Positions 38,734-47,987 of a DNA stretch of 64,000 bases are shown one piece after another. The notes below the pieces were generated by a model, which made no database searches, was not told the origin of the DNA, and was given only the letters and a program-made list of their open reading frames with translations. A program made the position numbers and the translations under genes. Source of the DNA: Chitinophaga pollutisoli. GTDB taxonomy: Bacteria > Bacteroidota > Bacteroidia > Chitinophagales > Chitinophagaceae. Location: NCBI RefSeq assembly GCF_038396755.1, contig NZ_CP149822.1:4246001-4310000 (forward strand). Reading direction: 5' to 3'. Every line of letters starts with the position of its first letter. Within the stretch, counting starts at the first letter, position 1.

Positions 38734-39573
38734 ATGAACAAGCAAGTCTGGTTTGTAACCGGGGCCTCCAAAGGCCTGGGCCTTTCATTGGCCCAAACCC
38801 TCATCAGCAAAGGCTATCGCGTTGCCGCCACCTCCCGCCGCCGCGAAGATCTCGTGTCCGCCATCTGTGAAACTTCCGACCGGTTTCTCCCCATCGGCCT
38901 GGATATCCTCGACGAAACCGCGGTGAAACGGGCAATCACTGCCACGATCAGCCATTTCGGCACAATCGATGTGGTCGTGAACAACGCCGGCTATGGCCTC
39001 CTCGGCGCCGTTGAGGAGCTGACTGACGCCGAAGCCCGCTCCAATTTCGACGTCAATGTATTCGGTTCCCTCAATGTGATCCGCCAGGCGCTGCCATTCC
39101 TGCGGAGCCAGGGCAGCGGGCATATCTTCAATATCGCATCCATCGGTGGTTTCACGGGCGCCTTCCCTGCATTCGGGATTTATTGCGCCACCAAATTCGC
39201 CATGCACGGCTATTCCGAAGCACTGGCGCAGGAAGTGAAACCCTTCGGCATCGGCGTCACCATCGTTTCGCCCGGCTATTTCCGCACCGATTTCCTCGGC
39301 GGATCCCTCGGCCTGCCGGCCACCGAAATGCCGGAATACGCGAACGTCCGCGCCATGCAGGCGCTGCATCAGCAAGACTATAACGGCAACCAGCCCGGCG
39401 ACCCCGCGAAGGCGGCGGAAGTGATGATCCGCATCCTGGAAGAGAAAAAAGCCCCCCTCCATCTTTTCCTCGGGGCCGACGCCAACCAGCTCGCCGAGCA
39501 GAAACTGGCATCCCTCGCGCAGGAAATCGAAGCACTGAAACCGCTCGCCACCGCTACCGGTTTCGATCATTAA
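38734..39573 (+). CDS. Short-chain dehydrogenase/reductase
   Basis: A 279-residue classical SDR protein. The NAD(P) motif is 'VTGASKGLGLSLAQTL', the structural 'VNNAGYGLLGAVEELTDAEA' and the catalytic 'YCATKFAMHGYSEAL' (Tyr-x3-Lys) with Ser upstream in 'NIASIGG'. Arg residues after the first strand ('TSRRREDL') suggest NADPH use. The substrate is unknown. A terminator follows, shared with the convergent phospholipase gene. Confidence 0.9.
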   Translation: MNKQVWFVTGASKGLGLSLAQTLISKGYRVAATSRRREDLVSAICETSDRFLPIGLDILDETAVKRAITATISHFGTIDVVVNNAGYGLLGAVEELTDAEARSNFDVNVFGSLNVIRQALPFLRSQGSGHIFNIASIGGFTGAFPAFGIYCATKFAMHGYSEALAQEVKPFGIGVTIVSPGYFRTDFLGGSLGLPATEMPEYANVRAMQALHQQDYNGNQPGDPAKAAEVMIRILEEKKAPLHLFLGADANQLAEQKLASLAQEIEALKPLATATGFDH

Positions 39574-39597
39574 CACACGCTCCAATGCGGATAAAAA

Positions 39598-39635
39598 ACA
39601 GCCGGCCCCCAACGGAGCCGGCTGTTGTATTTTCA
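39598..39635. terminator. Terminator between SDR and phospholipase C genes
   Basis: ACAGCCGGC at 39598-39606 pairs with GCCGGCTGT at 39617-39625, with an A-run before and TGTATTTTC after it, so it can serve both convergent genes. Confidence 0.82.
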
Positions 39636-39650
39636 ATGGCAAATTGATTT

Positions 39651-42176
39651 TTATGCGATCGCCTTGCCCATTACCGGGTCGGTAATGGATTCCTTCCCGC
39701 TTTCCGCGCGGCCGGCGAAGCGCTGCTCCCAGCCCGGGAAGCCATCCGCCAGCACGCTGAAATCGTACCATCCTTTGTGTTCGCTTTTGGTGACGATGAT
39801 CTCTTTGCGGGCACCAGGCGCGAGCGCAAATGCATTGTCGCTCTTTCCGTAACCATGATCTTTCAGTTTGAGATGCACGGTTTGCGCGCCGCGGTTTTGC
39901 AATTGCAAGATGAGGTTGCCGGTCGGCGTTTTCGCTTTGCCGGTGGTTTCGAAGATGCAATCCACGCGTACGCCATGGTCTTGCTGCGTTCCGCGGAATT
40001 CGCGGAAGAAGCCGTTGGGGCCGTGCAAGCGCAAGGCATATTTCCCGTTGTCGAATTCCGCGATCGGCCATTCGTAGGTAAACCTGTCGCCGGCTTTGGA
40101 CGCGAAATGCCAGTTGCGGCAAATTTCGCCCCCGTAACTTTCCGGTGCATACACGGTGAACGGCGATCCGGCGGAACGTTTGCCGAACAGCTGGTTGCCC
40201 GCGCCCATGTTGATCACGAAAGCTTTCTTCGTGTTATCATAAAGACCGCTGGCATATAATTCATACGGTAGCGAAGTGGAAGGCCGCGTACCGGTTTCCT
40301 GCCGTGCGAGCGGGTTCGCCGTTTCCGGATGCGCGATCATCTTTTCCAGTTCACTGCCGCTGATTTCCCTGAAACCCGACGGCAAATCCTTGAACTGCGC
40401 GCTGTAGATCGCTTCGATGAATTGTTTCTGCTCAAGGAAAGGCAGGCGCGAAGAAGGCACGGCGTCGGTTTCGCTGAAAGCGGCCGTGAGATCGCCGCAG
40501 ATGGTGCGCCGCCATTCGCTGATATTGCCGCTGCGTATTTTCTTTTTGAATTTCTTCTCCACAAACGCTTCGAGGAACTGGAGGGTGGACGTGTGGTCAA
40601 ACACCTGCGAGCACACTTTCCCGCCGCGACTCCAGGGCGAAGCGATAAGCAACGGAACCCTGTAGCCCAGTCCTATCGGGGCTTCGCGGGCATGCTTTTG
40701 CGGAACGCCCTGCGCCAGCTCGTTAGCCAGCCGCACATGCTCGATTTCCGTATCGATGCCGGCGGATACTTTACCGGTGCCAGGTTTGTTGTTGTCAGGA
40801 ATAGAGAACGGCGGCACGTGATCGTAGTACCCGTCGTTTTCATCGTAAGTGACAATGAAAATCGTTTTCTTCCAGACTTCAGGATTCTTCGTGAGGATGT
40901 CCATCACTTCCGACACATACCACGCGCCATACCATGGCGCGCTGGGGTGATCGGAGAAATTCTGCGGGCTCGCCAGCCAGGAAACGGCCGGGAGCTTGCC
41001 GTTTTCCGCATCGTGGCGGAACTGGTAAAACAGGTCGCCGGCGGGCACGGGAAGGGTGCGCTGCTTGCCATTGTCGTCGTATTCCAGTTGTGAGAGTTTG
41101 CGGAAGTGGGGATCGTTTTTATTGATGACGAAAGCACGCTGGAAAAGCGCTTTCTCTTTTTCAGACAGTTGCGCGTAACGTTCTTTGCCCCACCTGGCCA
41201 TGTCTGCAGTGGCTTTGTCGAGCACTTCCTGTTTCTTTTTGATGGCGGCCTGGTTTTTCTTCGACACTTCGTCGGAAGACGGGCTGGCCTCCGTCAGCGC
41301 GCGGATTTCGGCTGGCAGTTCATCGATTTGTTTTTGCAGGTTCGTTACATACCGGTCGGAGAACTGTACGTTATAAACTTTAAAGAATTCGAGCAGGTTG
41401 CAGCCGAAGTTCGCCAGCCAGGAACGCTCTTCTCCCTGGAAGCCGCCGCCGCAGGAGAGGTCGTTTTGGTAGAATTTCCAATCCACGCCGGCTTTGGACA
41501 GCAGTTCGGGGAAAGTTTCCCATCCCAGTTTGCCGTAGCTGTAATCCGTGTTGCGGATATGCGCTTTGGCGGCCCCGTTTTCCGGCACAGTGATTTTACC
41601 GGTCCAGAAGAAGGAACGGTTGGGCGTGGTGCTGGTCATGGCGGAACAGAAATTTTGGTCGCAGATGGTGAACGCGTCGGCGAGGGCGTAGTTGAAGGGA
41701 ATGTCTTCGCGGGTGAAGTACCCCAGGGTGAGGGGCATGCGCTTCCAGTCGGCTTTCCCGGATTGCTTGACGAGCAGCCACTGATCGTATTTCCCTTTAT
41801 TGTTGGCGTCTACCTGGTCGTGGCGCCCGTGCGGCAGCGCGCCCATCCAGGTGATGCGGCTGTCTTTCAGATCGAGCCGGAAGGGCGAGTAGGTTTTGCC
41901 TTCTTTGTCGGTCTGGAGCCAGACGGGTTTTTTATCGGGCAGGGAGATGGCGCGGGGATCGTTGAATCCGCGGACGCCTTGCAGCGTGCCGAAGCAGTGG
42001 TCGAACGAGCGGTTTTCCTGCATGAGGATCACGATATGTTCGGCATCGGCCCAGCTGGATCCCGGCGCGGGCTCGATGGCCAGGGCGCGCTGGATGGAAG
42101 CGGGCATGAAAGAGGAAAGGCCGGCGGCGCCGGAAAGGAGCATTGATTTCCGGAGAAATTCTCTTCTGTTGTCCAT
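39651..42176 (-). CDS. Phosphocholine-type phospholipase C, Tat-exported
   Basis: An 841-residue secreted phosphoesterase hydrolysing phospholipid headgroups. The N-terminus 'MDNRREFLRKSMLLSGAAGL' is a twin-arginine signal; the start was set at 42176 for that reason. Domain 1 has 'IVILMQENRSFDHCFGTLQG' and 'NDPRAISL', 'FFWTGKI', and 'VTYDENDGYYDHVPPF'; the C-terminal third holds two short beta domains of the DUF756 type seen in this family ('YEWPIAEFDNGKYALRLHGP', 'GWYDFSVLADGFPGWEQRF'). Length fits. Possible use is scavenging phosphate or attacking host or neighbour membranes. Confidence 0.92.
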   Translation of the reverse strand: MDNRREFLRKSMLLSGAAGLSSFMPASIQRALAIEPAPGSSWADAEHIVILMQENRSFDHCFGTLQGVRGFNDPRAISLPDKKPVWLQTDKEGKTYSPFRLDLKDSRITWMGALPHGRHDQVDANNKGKYDQWLLVKQSGKADWKRMPLTLGYFTREDIPFNYALADAFTICDQNFCSAMTSTTPNRSFFWTGKITVPENGAAKAHIRNTDYSYGKLGWETFPELLSKAGVDWKFYQNDLSCGGGFQGEERSWLANFGCNLLEFFKVYNVQFSDRYVTNLQKQIDELPAEIRALTEASPSSDEVSKKNQAAIKKKQEVLDKATADMARWGKERYAQLSEKEKALFQRAFVINKNDPHFRKLSQLEYDDNGKQRTLPVPAGDLFYQFRHDAENGKLPAVSWLASPQNFSDHPSAPWYGAWYVSEVMDILTKNPEVWKKTIFIVTYDENDGYYDHVPPFSIPDNNKPGTGKVSAGIDTEIEHVRLANELAQGVPQKHAREAPIGLGYRVPLLIASPWSRGGKVCSQVFDHTSTLQFLEAFVEKKFKKKIRSGNISEWRRTICGDLTAAFSETDAVPSSRLPFLEQKQFIEAIYSAQFKDLPSGFREISGSELEKMIAHPETANPLARQETGTRPSTSLPYELYASGLYDNTKKAFVINMGAGNQLFGKRSAGSPFTVYAPESYGGEICRNWHFASKAGDRFTYEWPIAEFDNGKYALRLHGPNGFFREFRGTQQDHGVRVDCIFETTGKAKTPTGNLILQLQNRGAQTVHLKLKDHGYGKSDNAFALAPGARKEIIVTKSEHKGWYDFSVLADGFPGWEQRFAGRAESGKESITDPVMGKAIA

Positions 42177-42296
42177 ATTGACGTGGTTTGAGGAGATGTA
42201 GGCCGGTAAAATAGGAAAAAACATTTTTTAAGTATATTAAAATAATATGAACGGAAATGAAACCGGTAAATGAAACAAAACCGGCCGCCGGGACTA

Positions 42297-42560
42297 CTGA
42301 CATCCTGCTGACATCCTTCAATGATCCTCCAAGCGTCTCCAATGCTGGCTTAGGTTTGAGGGTGTTTGATTGAAGGATGGCTGAAGGATCATTGAAGGAT
42401 CATTGAAGCCTGAAACCGCCCAACTGCTGACATCCTACTGACATCCTTCGCTCATCCTTCGAAGGTGTTCGCTCGTGGTGCGGGTTTGAGGGTGTTTGAA
42501 CGAAGGATGAACGAAGGATAAACGAAGGATAAGCGAAGGATGAGCGGAGAAATGACCGCT
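42297..42560. repeat. Two 130-bp copies of a long hairpin built of 11-bp units
   Basis: Unit 1 starts near 42297 and unit 2 near 42427; shared landmarks (CTGACATCCT, then GTTTGAGGGTGTTTGA at 42354 and 42484) are exactly 130 bases apart. In each unit the left arm carries ACATCCTTC-type words and the right arm the inverse GAAGGAT words, so the unit folds back on itself. The right arm of unit 2 is four 11-mers CGAAGGATRAR in tandem; that of unit 1 is TGAAGGATNNN three times. The arms co-vary between units (TGAAGGAT with ATCCTTCA; CGAAGGAT with ATCCTTCG). Confidence 0.85.
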
Positions 42561-42638
42561 CACCCCAGGTTTCTTCGAAGGTGGCCCCAATACGTCTGTC
42601 GGTCACCCCAAAGTTTTTAAACGGGTATCTTTTCGTGT

Positions 42639-42646
42639 TACATTTG
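42639..42646 (+). promoter_or_regulatory. -7 promoter box before the ECF sigma gene
   Basis: TACATTTG matches TAnnTTTG, with T-rich sequence about 20 bases upstream. The leader to the ATG at 42768 would be about 115 bases long. Confidence 0.45.
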
Positions 42647-42767
42647 TTGGGACGGAAAAGGCTTGCAGAATTACCGCGGGAATTTTTTTAACTTACGGCA
42701 TCAGAATCAACCACGACCACCAGGTTTTCATTAGACGACAGCATTCATTCGGGGTTAAGTATACGTT

Positions 42768-43313
42768 ATGGATCAAGCTCCAGACATAATTTTGATAGAC
42801 CGGCTGAAGGAGGGTGACGTTTCCGCATTCGACGCATTGTTCCTGAAATATTACAAGGTGCTCTGCGCCAACGCTTACTGGTTCCTGCAGCAGGAGCACG
42901 AAGCGAAGGATCTGGTCCAGACTTTCTTCATGGACATATGGGATAAGAAGTTATATCTCCAGTTCAACGGGGATGTGAAAGGTTATTTGCATATGGCCGT
43001 GAAGAACCGTTGCCTCAACCACCTGAAGCGGCAGAAGATACGCGACGGCCACCAGGAGGCGTTTTCGAGCCTGCAGGACGAGAGCTGGCGGCCGGAGCAG
43101 GAGAGTGGCGGCGGAGAATATTACCGGCAGCTGCAATCGTCGCTGGAGCAGGTGACGGGCCAGAAGCGCATGGCCATTCATATGGTATATATGGAGGGCA
43201 AGCGTTACCAGGAAGCGGCCGACGAGATGGGGATCAGCGTCAATTCATTCAAAACGCACCTCAAGCGGGGACTGAAGCTCCTGCGGTCGGTAATTCATCA
43301 GAAAAAACCATAA
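42768..43313 (+). CDS. ECF-type RNA polymerase sigma factor
   Basis: A 181-residue sigma-70 factor of the extracytoplasmic type common before Sus-type loci. Region 2 reads 'FDALFLKYYKVLCANAYWFL' and 'AKDLVQTFFMDIWDKK'; region 4 reads 'KRMAIHMVYMEGKRYQEAAD' and 'MGISVNSFKTHLKRGLKLLR' (helix-turn-helix). It is followed after 15 bases by a FecR-type anti-sigma gene. The likely target is the operon starting with the SusC gene at 44550, but no matching promoter motif can be named. Confidence 0.94.
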   Translation: MDQAPDIILIDRLKEGDVSAFDALFLKYYKVLCANAYWFLQQEHEAKDLVQTFFMDIWDKKLYLQFNGDVKGYLHMAVKNRCLNHLKRQKIRDGHQEAFSSLQDESWRPEQESGGGEYYRQLQSSLEQVTGQKRMAIHMVYMEGKRYQEAADEMGISVNSFKTHLKRGLKLLRSVIHQKKP

Positions 43314-43328
43314 CTTGTTAACCGTATC

Positions 43329-44444
43329 ATGGAATACCAGGATCACATATTTCAATTATACATGCACAAACTTTCCGGCGAACTGACACCGGAAGAGGAA
43401 GCGGGCATTGCGCGGCAGCTGGAGGAAGATCCGGCGTTCCGTGAAGCCTGGGAAGCCCTCGCGGCCGACGCGCGTTCGCAACGCACGGCGGTGTACGTGA
43501 AGGCCGTGGCGCCGGAATCGGGGCTCGACGAAATGAAGCAGCGCCGCAAACCCAAAAGCCGCCTCCGCGCCTGGGCCCCTTATGCCGCGGCGGCCATCCT
43601 CCTCGGCGCGGGCGCATGGTTCGCTTATCGTTCCAGCAGCACCGCATCTCCCGAAATAGTACAAACCGTTACCGCACCCATGCCCGGCGTGAGCCTCACC
43701 ATGGCCAATGGCAAAACGGTCCATTTCCACCCCGACAGCGCCGCGCAAACGGTAGCGCTCGGCGGGTCGACCCTGCGTTCCGAAAATGGCACGCTCGATT
43801 ATGAAAGCCAGGACACCTCCGTGACCGTGCTCAATGTACCAGCCGGCGGCACCTACCGCCTGGTATTGTCTGACGGTACGGAAGTCAGGCTCAACGCTTC
43901 CTCCCGCCTGCATTTTCCGTTCCATTTCGGCGCCGCGGCGCGCGAGGTGACGGTAGAAGGCGAGGCGTATTTCCGCGTGGCGAAGGAAGCCAAACGGCCT
44001 TTTATCGTACATACGCGGCAGGCCGACGTGCAGGTGCTGGGTACTTCCTTCAATATTAATACCTACACACCCGGCAGCGACAAAACCGCGCTGGTGGAAG
44101 GGAGCGTGCTCCTCAAGGCGCACAACGGCCGCCAGCTCACGCTGGCGCCGGGGCAACAGGGAGAGAGCACCGGCACGGGGCTCCAGGCGTCCGCGTTTGA
44201 CGCCGACGAGGTGCTGAGCTGGATGAACGGCATCCGCTATTACCACAACGCCACCGTTCCCGACCTGCTGGAAGAAGCTTCGCGTTTTTACGGGCTGGCG
44301 TTTGAACCGGCGTCCGGGAAATTCAGCGGCGTGAAAGTAACGGGCCTCATGGACCGGGAGCGCCTCCAGGATTTTCTCAACGACCTGGCTACTACTACCG
44401 GCGGCGACGTCGACTATAACGGGCACACCATCCGCCTGCACTGA
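43329..44444 (+). CDS. FecR-family anti-sigma factor
   Basis: A 371-residue inner-membrane regulator. The cytoplasmic N-terminus (residues 1-80, 'HKLSGELTPEEEAGIARQL') would hold the sigma factor, one membrane helix follows ('PYAAAAILLGAGAWFAY'), and the periplasmic part has the FecR core 'LVLSDGTEVRLNASSRLHFP' and 'REVTVEGEAYFRVAKEAKRP' with 'VQVLGTSFNINTY', then a DUF4974-type C-terminal domain ('VTGLMDRERLQDFLNDLA'). It is expected to receive a signal from the STN domain of the SusC protein encoded next. Confidence 0.93.
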   Translation: MEYQDHIFQLYMHKLSGELTPEEEAGIARQLEEDPAFREAWEALAADARSQRTAVYVKAVAPESGLDEMKQRRKPKSRLRAWAPYAAAAILLGAGAWFAYRSSSTASPEIVQTVTAPMPGVSLTMANGKTVHFHPDSAAQTVALGGSTLRSENGTLDYESQDTSVTVLNVPAGGTYRLVLSDGTEVRLNASSRLHFPFHFGAAAREVTVEGEAYFRVAKEAKRPFIVHTRQADVQVLGTSFNINTYTPGSDKTALVEGSVLLKAHNGRQLTLAPGQQGESTGTGLQASAFDADEVLSWMNGIRYYHNATVPDLLEEASRFYGLAFEPASGKFSGVKVTGLMDRERLQDFLNDLATTTGGDVDYNGHTIRLH

Positions 44445-44549
44445 TCCATTCTTCTTTCCCCCGAGAAAAAAATCTGCCTGCTGTCACCCGTTTTGCGAAA
44501 GCGGGTGTAGTTATGTTGATTTGATATCAACCAAACCAATTTTTTCCAC

Positions 44550-47500
44550 ATGAGAAAATGTATGCGCAATTGCCGCCTGGCAGTGCGATCCCTGGTGATT
44601 GTATGTCTGCTTTTTTCCACGTTCATCCCCGCTTCCGCGCAGGTCCAGGACCCTGCCCTGCAGAAGGCGGTGACCGTTTCGGGGAATAACATGACCATCC
44701 TCCAGGTGTTCCGCTCCATTAAAAAACAAACCGGCTTTACGCTGGTGTACAGCAATCAATTGCTGAACGACAACGAAAAGCTGAACCTCAATTTCCGGAA
44801 CGCGAAACTGGAAGAAGTGCTGGATGCCGTGCTGAAAGGGCGCAACATCGTGTACCAGGTGCGCAGCAACCGGATCGTGCTGGAGCGTAAACCGGCGGCG
44901 CCTGTTGCGAAGCCGGCAGCGCCACAGGAAGAAGGAGCCAAAGAAACCACCGTGCGCGGGCAGGTGATGGACCCGGAAGGGACGCCGCTGCCCGGGGCCA
45001 CGGTGGCGGTAAACGGTACTTCGCGCGGCGTAGCCACCGACGAAATGGGTGTTTTCAGCATCGCCATCTCCGAAGGGCAAACGCTCCGCATCGCCATGAT
45101 CGGCATGAACCCCGTCGAAATCCCTTATACCGGGCAGCGCACCCTCAAAGTAACGCTCTCCGAAAAAGTGGACAAGCTCAATGAAGTGGTCATCGTTGGT
45201 TTTGGAAAACAGAAAAAAGTAACCGTGACCGGTTCCGTTGCGTCCGTGAACATGCAGGACATGCGCACGCCCGTGATCAGCCTTACCAATGCCCTCGCAG
45301 GCAAGGTGGCCGGCGTCATCAGCATGCAGAGCGGCGGTGGCGAACCGGGGTACGATAATCCCACCTTCACCCTCCGCGGCGTTGGTACTTTCCAGGGCAG
45401 CGTTAGCCCCCTGATCATCGTAGACGGGGTGCAGCGGCAGGATGTGAACTCCACTTACGGCGGCGCATTCAACAACATCGACCCCGAAGATATTCAAAGC
45501 ATCACCCTCCTGAAAGACGCATCCGCTACCGCGGTGTACGGCGCCAAAGGCGCCAACGGCGTGCTGATCATCACCACCAAGCGCGGCGTGGCCGGCAAGC
45601 CGAAAGTTTCCGCCAAGGCGGAAGCCGGCGCTACCGGGCTTACCAAGCTTCCTAAAATGGTCGACGGTGTGAAATACATGCAATTGTATAACGAAGCCCG
45701 CAGGAATAACGGCGAATCCGAAACCTACACGGAAGAGCAGATCGCCAAAACCGCCAGCGGCCTCGATCCCTACCTGTACCCGAACGTAAACTGGATGGAG
45801 CAGATCTATAAAGACTGGACGCCCATGACCAACGCCAACGTGAATGTATCCGGCGGCGGCGAGGCGATGCGGTATTATGTGTCCATGTCGTTTTACAACC
45901 AGGACGGGCAATACAACGTAACGAAAGTAAACGGGTACAATCCCAACCTGAACTTCAAGCGGTACGATTTCCGCAGCAACGTGGACCTCAACGTGACCAA
46001 ATCCACTACTTTATCCCTGAACCTCGCGGCGATGCTCGTAAACAGCCGCTTCCCGGGGGCTTCGTCGAGGGATATCTGGTATAATACCTATGCCACCAAT
46101 CCCATCGCCTTCCCGGTATCCTTCCCTGGCAACGTTTGGGCAGGCCCTTCGAACACAGGCGGTGTGAACCCGTTCAACGTGGTGCAGAACCAGGGTTATT
46201 CTACGGAGTTCAAACCCTCGGTGCAGTCGGTGCTTTCCATCAACCAGAACCTGGACGCCGTTACAAAAGGGCTGACCGCTACCGCGCGGTTTTCTTTTGA
46301 CTCTTACGGCGAGTTCGGGACAGAGCGCCGCGGCCTCAACGATTTGTACCTGGCCGACCGCCGCGACAGCGACGGCAACCTCGTATTGCGCCAGACCCGC
46401 TTCGGCGATAAATTCCTGGGCTTCGGCACGAGCTCTTCCGGCGAAAGGATGATGTACCTGGAAGGTAACCTCAGTTACGACCGTACTTTCGGCGATCACA
46501 GCTTCGGCGCGCTGCTCGTTGGCGCGATCCGCAACCGCCAGCGCGGTACCGCCCCCGACGTGAAGTGGTCTATCCCTTTCCGTAACCAGAACGCCGCCGC
46601 CCGCGTGACTTACGGTTATAAAGATAAATACCTGCTGGAAGGCAACTTCGGCGCCACCGGCTCCGAGAACTTCCAGAAAGGCGAACGCTGGGGCTTCTTC
46701 CCGGCCGTGTCTGCCGGTTGGGTGATCTCTAAAGAAGACTTCATGGCCAGCCTGCCGGCGTTTTCCCTCCTGAAAGTCCGCTTCTCCATCGGTAATACCG
46801 GTAACGACGCGATCAACCAAGACCGTTTCGGGTATCTGACGTACCTCACCACAGGCGCGCCAGGTATTTCCTTCGGAACATCTCCTTCCCATATTCCCGG
46901 TACTGCCGTGCAGGTTTTCGGTACACAGGGGCTTACCTGGGAAACCTCCACCAAAACAAACCTCGGCATCGACATCGGGCTGTGGGATAAACTGAACGTT
47001 ACCTTCGACCTGTTCAAAGACCGTCGCCGCCAGATCCTTATCCAGCGCGGTTCTATTTCTTCCATCGGCGGTTACGACGATTACGCCATCTTCGCCAACC
47101 TCGGCGAAATGGAAAATAAAGGGTTCGACGGCAGCATAGAATATAATACCCATATCGGGAAAGACTTCTCCCTCCGCCTTTTCGGGAATATCACCTACGC
47201 CCGCAACCGCATCCTCGACGCCGACCGGCCGACTTCCATTTACCCTTATCAGTCTTTCGAAGGCTCGCGATTCGGCGAATATTGGGGTTATCGGCACCTG
47301 GGGCTGTTCCGGGATGATGCTGACGTGGCCCGCAGTCCCGAGCAGCTGCGCCCCCTGCAGCCCGGCGATATCAAATTCACGGACATGAACGGCGACGGAA
47401 GGGTAGACGCGAACGACATCAGCGCGCTCGGCAAATCCTCTTTCCCTACATGGTCTTACGGATATGGCTTCAACCTCGGGTATAAAAGATGGGAATTATC

Positions 47501-47969
47501 GGCCCTGTTTGCCGGTGTCGCCGATGTAGGCATCATGGCGAACGGTTCTTACGTGAACCTGGAGAACGGGACGGCTGTTGGCGTGGGCATCGTGCCCTTC
47601 GCCGGTATCGGCCTCTATCCCGGCAGTGTGCTGGCGAATGTGGAAGACCGCTGGACGAAGGAAAATCCCCGGCAGGATGCCTGGTACCCCCGCCTCACGA
47701 TCACCAACTCGGGCGACAACAACTACGTGAACAGCGACTGGTGGTTGAAAGACGGCAGCTTCATGCGGCTCAAACAGGCATCGTTATCGTATAACATCAT
47801 CACGCCGGCCCAGCACGTGAAAGGCATCAGCAGCCTGGCGGTATACGCCAACGGCACCAACCTGCTGACCTTCTCCAAATTCAAACTCTGGGATCCTGAA
47901 CTGGGCTCCAACGCCGCCAGGTATCCTTTTTCCAGGACAATCACCCTCGGGCTGAGGGCGCAATTCTAA
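44550..47969 (+). CDS. SusC/RagA TonB-dependent outer-membrane transporter with STN domain
   Basis: A 1139-residue outer-membrane protein importing a glycan or similar ligand with TonB energy. Order: signal peptide (ending 'IPASAQ'), STN secretin/TonB N-terminal domain (about 35-115, 'MTILQVFRSIKKQTGFTLVY', 'YQVRSNRIVLERK'), carboxypeptidase-like domain (about 130-215, 'VRGQVMDPEGTPLPGATVAV'), TonB box/plug ('NEVVIVGFGKQKKVTVTGSV', 'ILKDASATAVYGAKGANGVL'-type segment) and the beta barrel ending in 'ITLGLRAQF'. The STN domain marks it as a transducer acting through the FecR and sigma factor encoded upstream. Confidence 0.95.
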   Translation: MRKCMRNCRLAVRSLVIVCLLFSTFIPASAQVQDPALQKAVTVSGNNMTILQVFRSIKKQTGFTLVYSNQLLNDNEKLNLNFRNAKLEEVLDAVLKGRNIVYQVRSNRIVLERKPAAPVAKPAAPQEEGAKETTVRGQVMDPEGTPLPGATVAVNGTSRGVATDEMGVFSIAISEGQTLRIAMIGMNPVEIPYTGQRTLKVTLSEKVDKLNEVVIVGFGKQKKVTVTGSVASVNMQDMRTPVISLTNALAGKVAGVISMQSGGGEPGYDNPTFTLRGVGTFQGSVSPLIIVDGVQRQDVNSTYGGAFNNIDPEDIQSITLLKDASATAVYGAKGANGVLIITTKRGVAGKPKVSAKAEAGATGLTKLPKMVDGVKYMQLYNEARRNNGESETYTEEQIAKTASGLDPYLYPNVNWMEQIYKDWTPMTNANVNVSGGGEAMRYYVSMSFYNQDGQYNVTKVNGYNPNLNFKRYDFRSNVDLNVTKSTTLSLNLAAMLVNSRFPGASSRDIWYNTYATNPIAFPVSFPGNVWAGPSNTGGVNPFNVVQNQGYSTEFKPSVQSVLSINQNLDAVTKGLTATARFSFDSYGEFGTERRGLNDLYLADRRDSDGNLVLRQTRFGDKFLGFGTSSSGERMMYLEGNLSYDRTFGDHSFGALLVGAIRNRQRGTAPDVKWSIPFRNQNAAARVTYGYKDKYLLEGNFGATGSENFQKGERWGFFPAVSAGWVISKEDFMASLPAFSLLKVRFSIGNTGNDAINQDRFGYLTYLTTGAPGISFGTSPSHIPGTAVQVFGTQGLTWETSTKTNLGIDIGLWDKLNVTFDLFKDRRRQILIQRGSISSIGGYDDYAIFANLGEMENKGFDGSIEYNTHIGKDFSLRLFGNITYARNRILDADRPTSIYPYQSFEGSRFGEYWGYRHLGLFRDDADVARSPEQLRPLQPGDIKFTDMNGDGRVDANDISALGKSSFPTWSYGYGFNLGYKRWELSALFAGVADVGIMANGSYVNLENGTAVGVGIVPFAGIGLYPGSVLANVEDRWTKENPRQDAWYPRLTITNSGDNNYVNSDWWLKDGSFMRLKQASLSYNIITPAQHVKGISSLAVYANGTNLLTFSKFKLWDPELGSNAARYPFSRTITLGLRAQF

Positions 47970-47987
47970 CCGCTACAACGATCCGAT

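Larger units (their letters stand above)
42177..42767. other. 591-base intergenic region with duplicated hairpin and a promoter
   Basis: Contains the 130-bp duplicated hairpin repeat (42297-42560) and, closer to the sigma-factor gene, a promoter box. The frames that cross it are short and repeat-driven; I see no gene. Confidence 0.7.
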
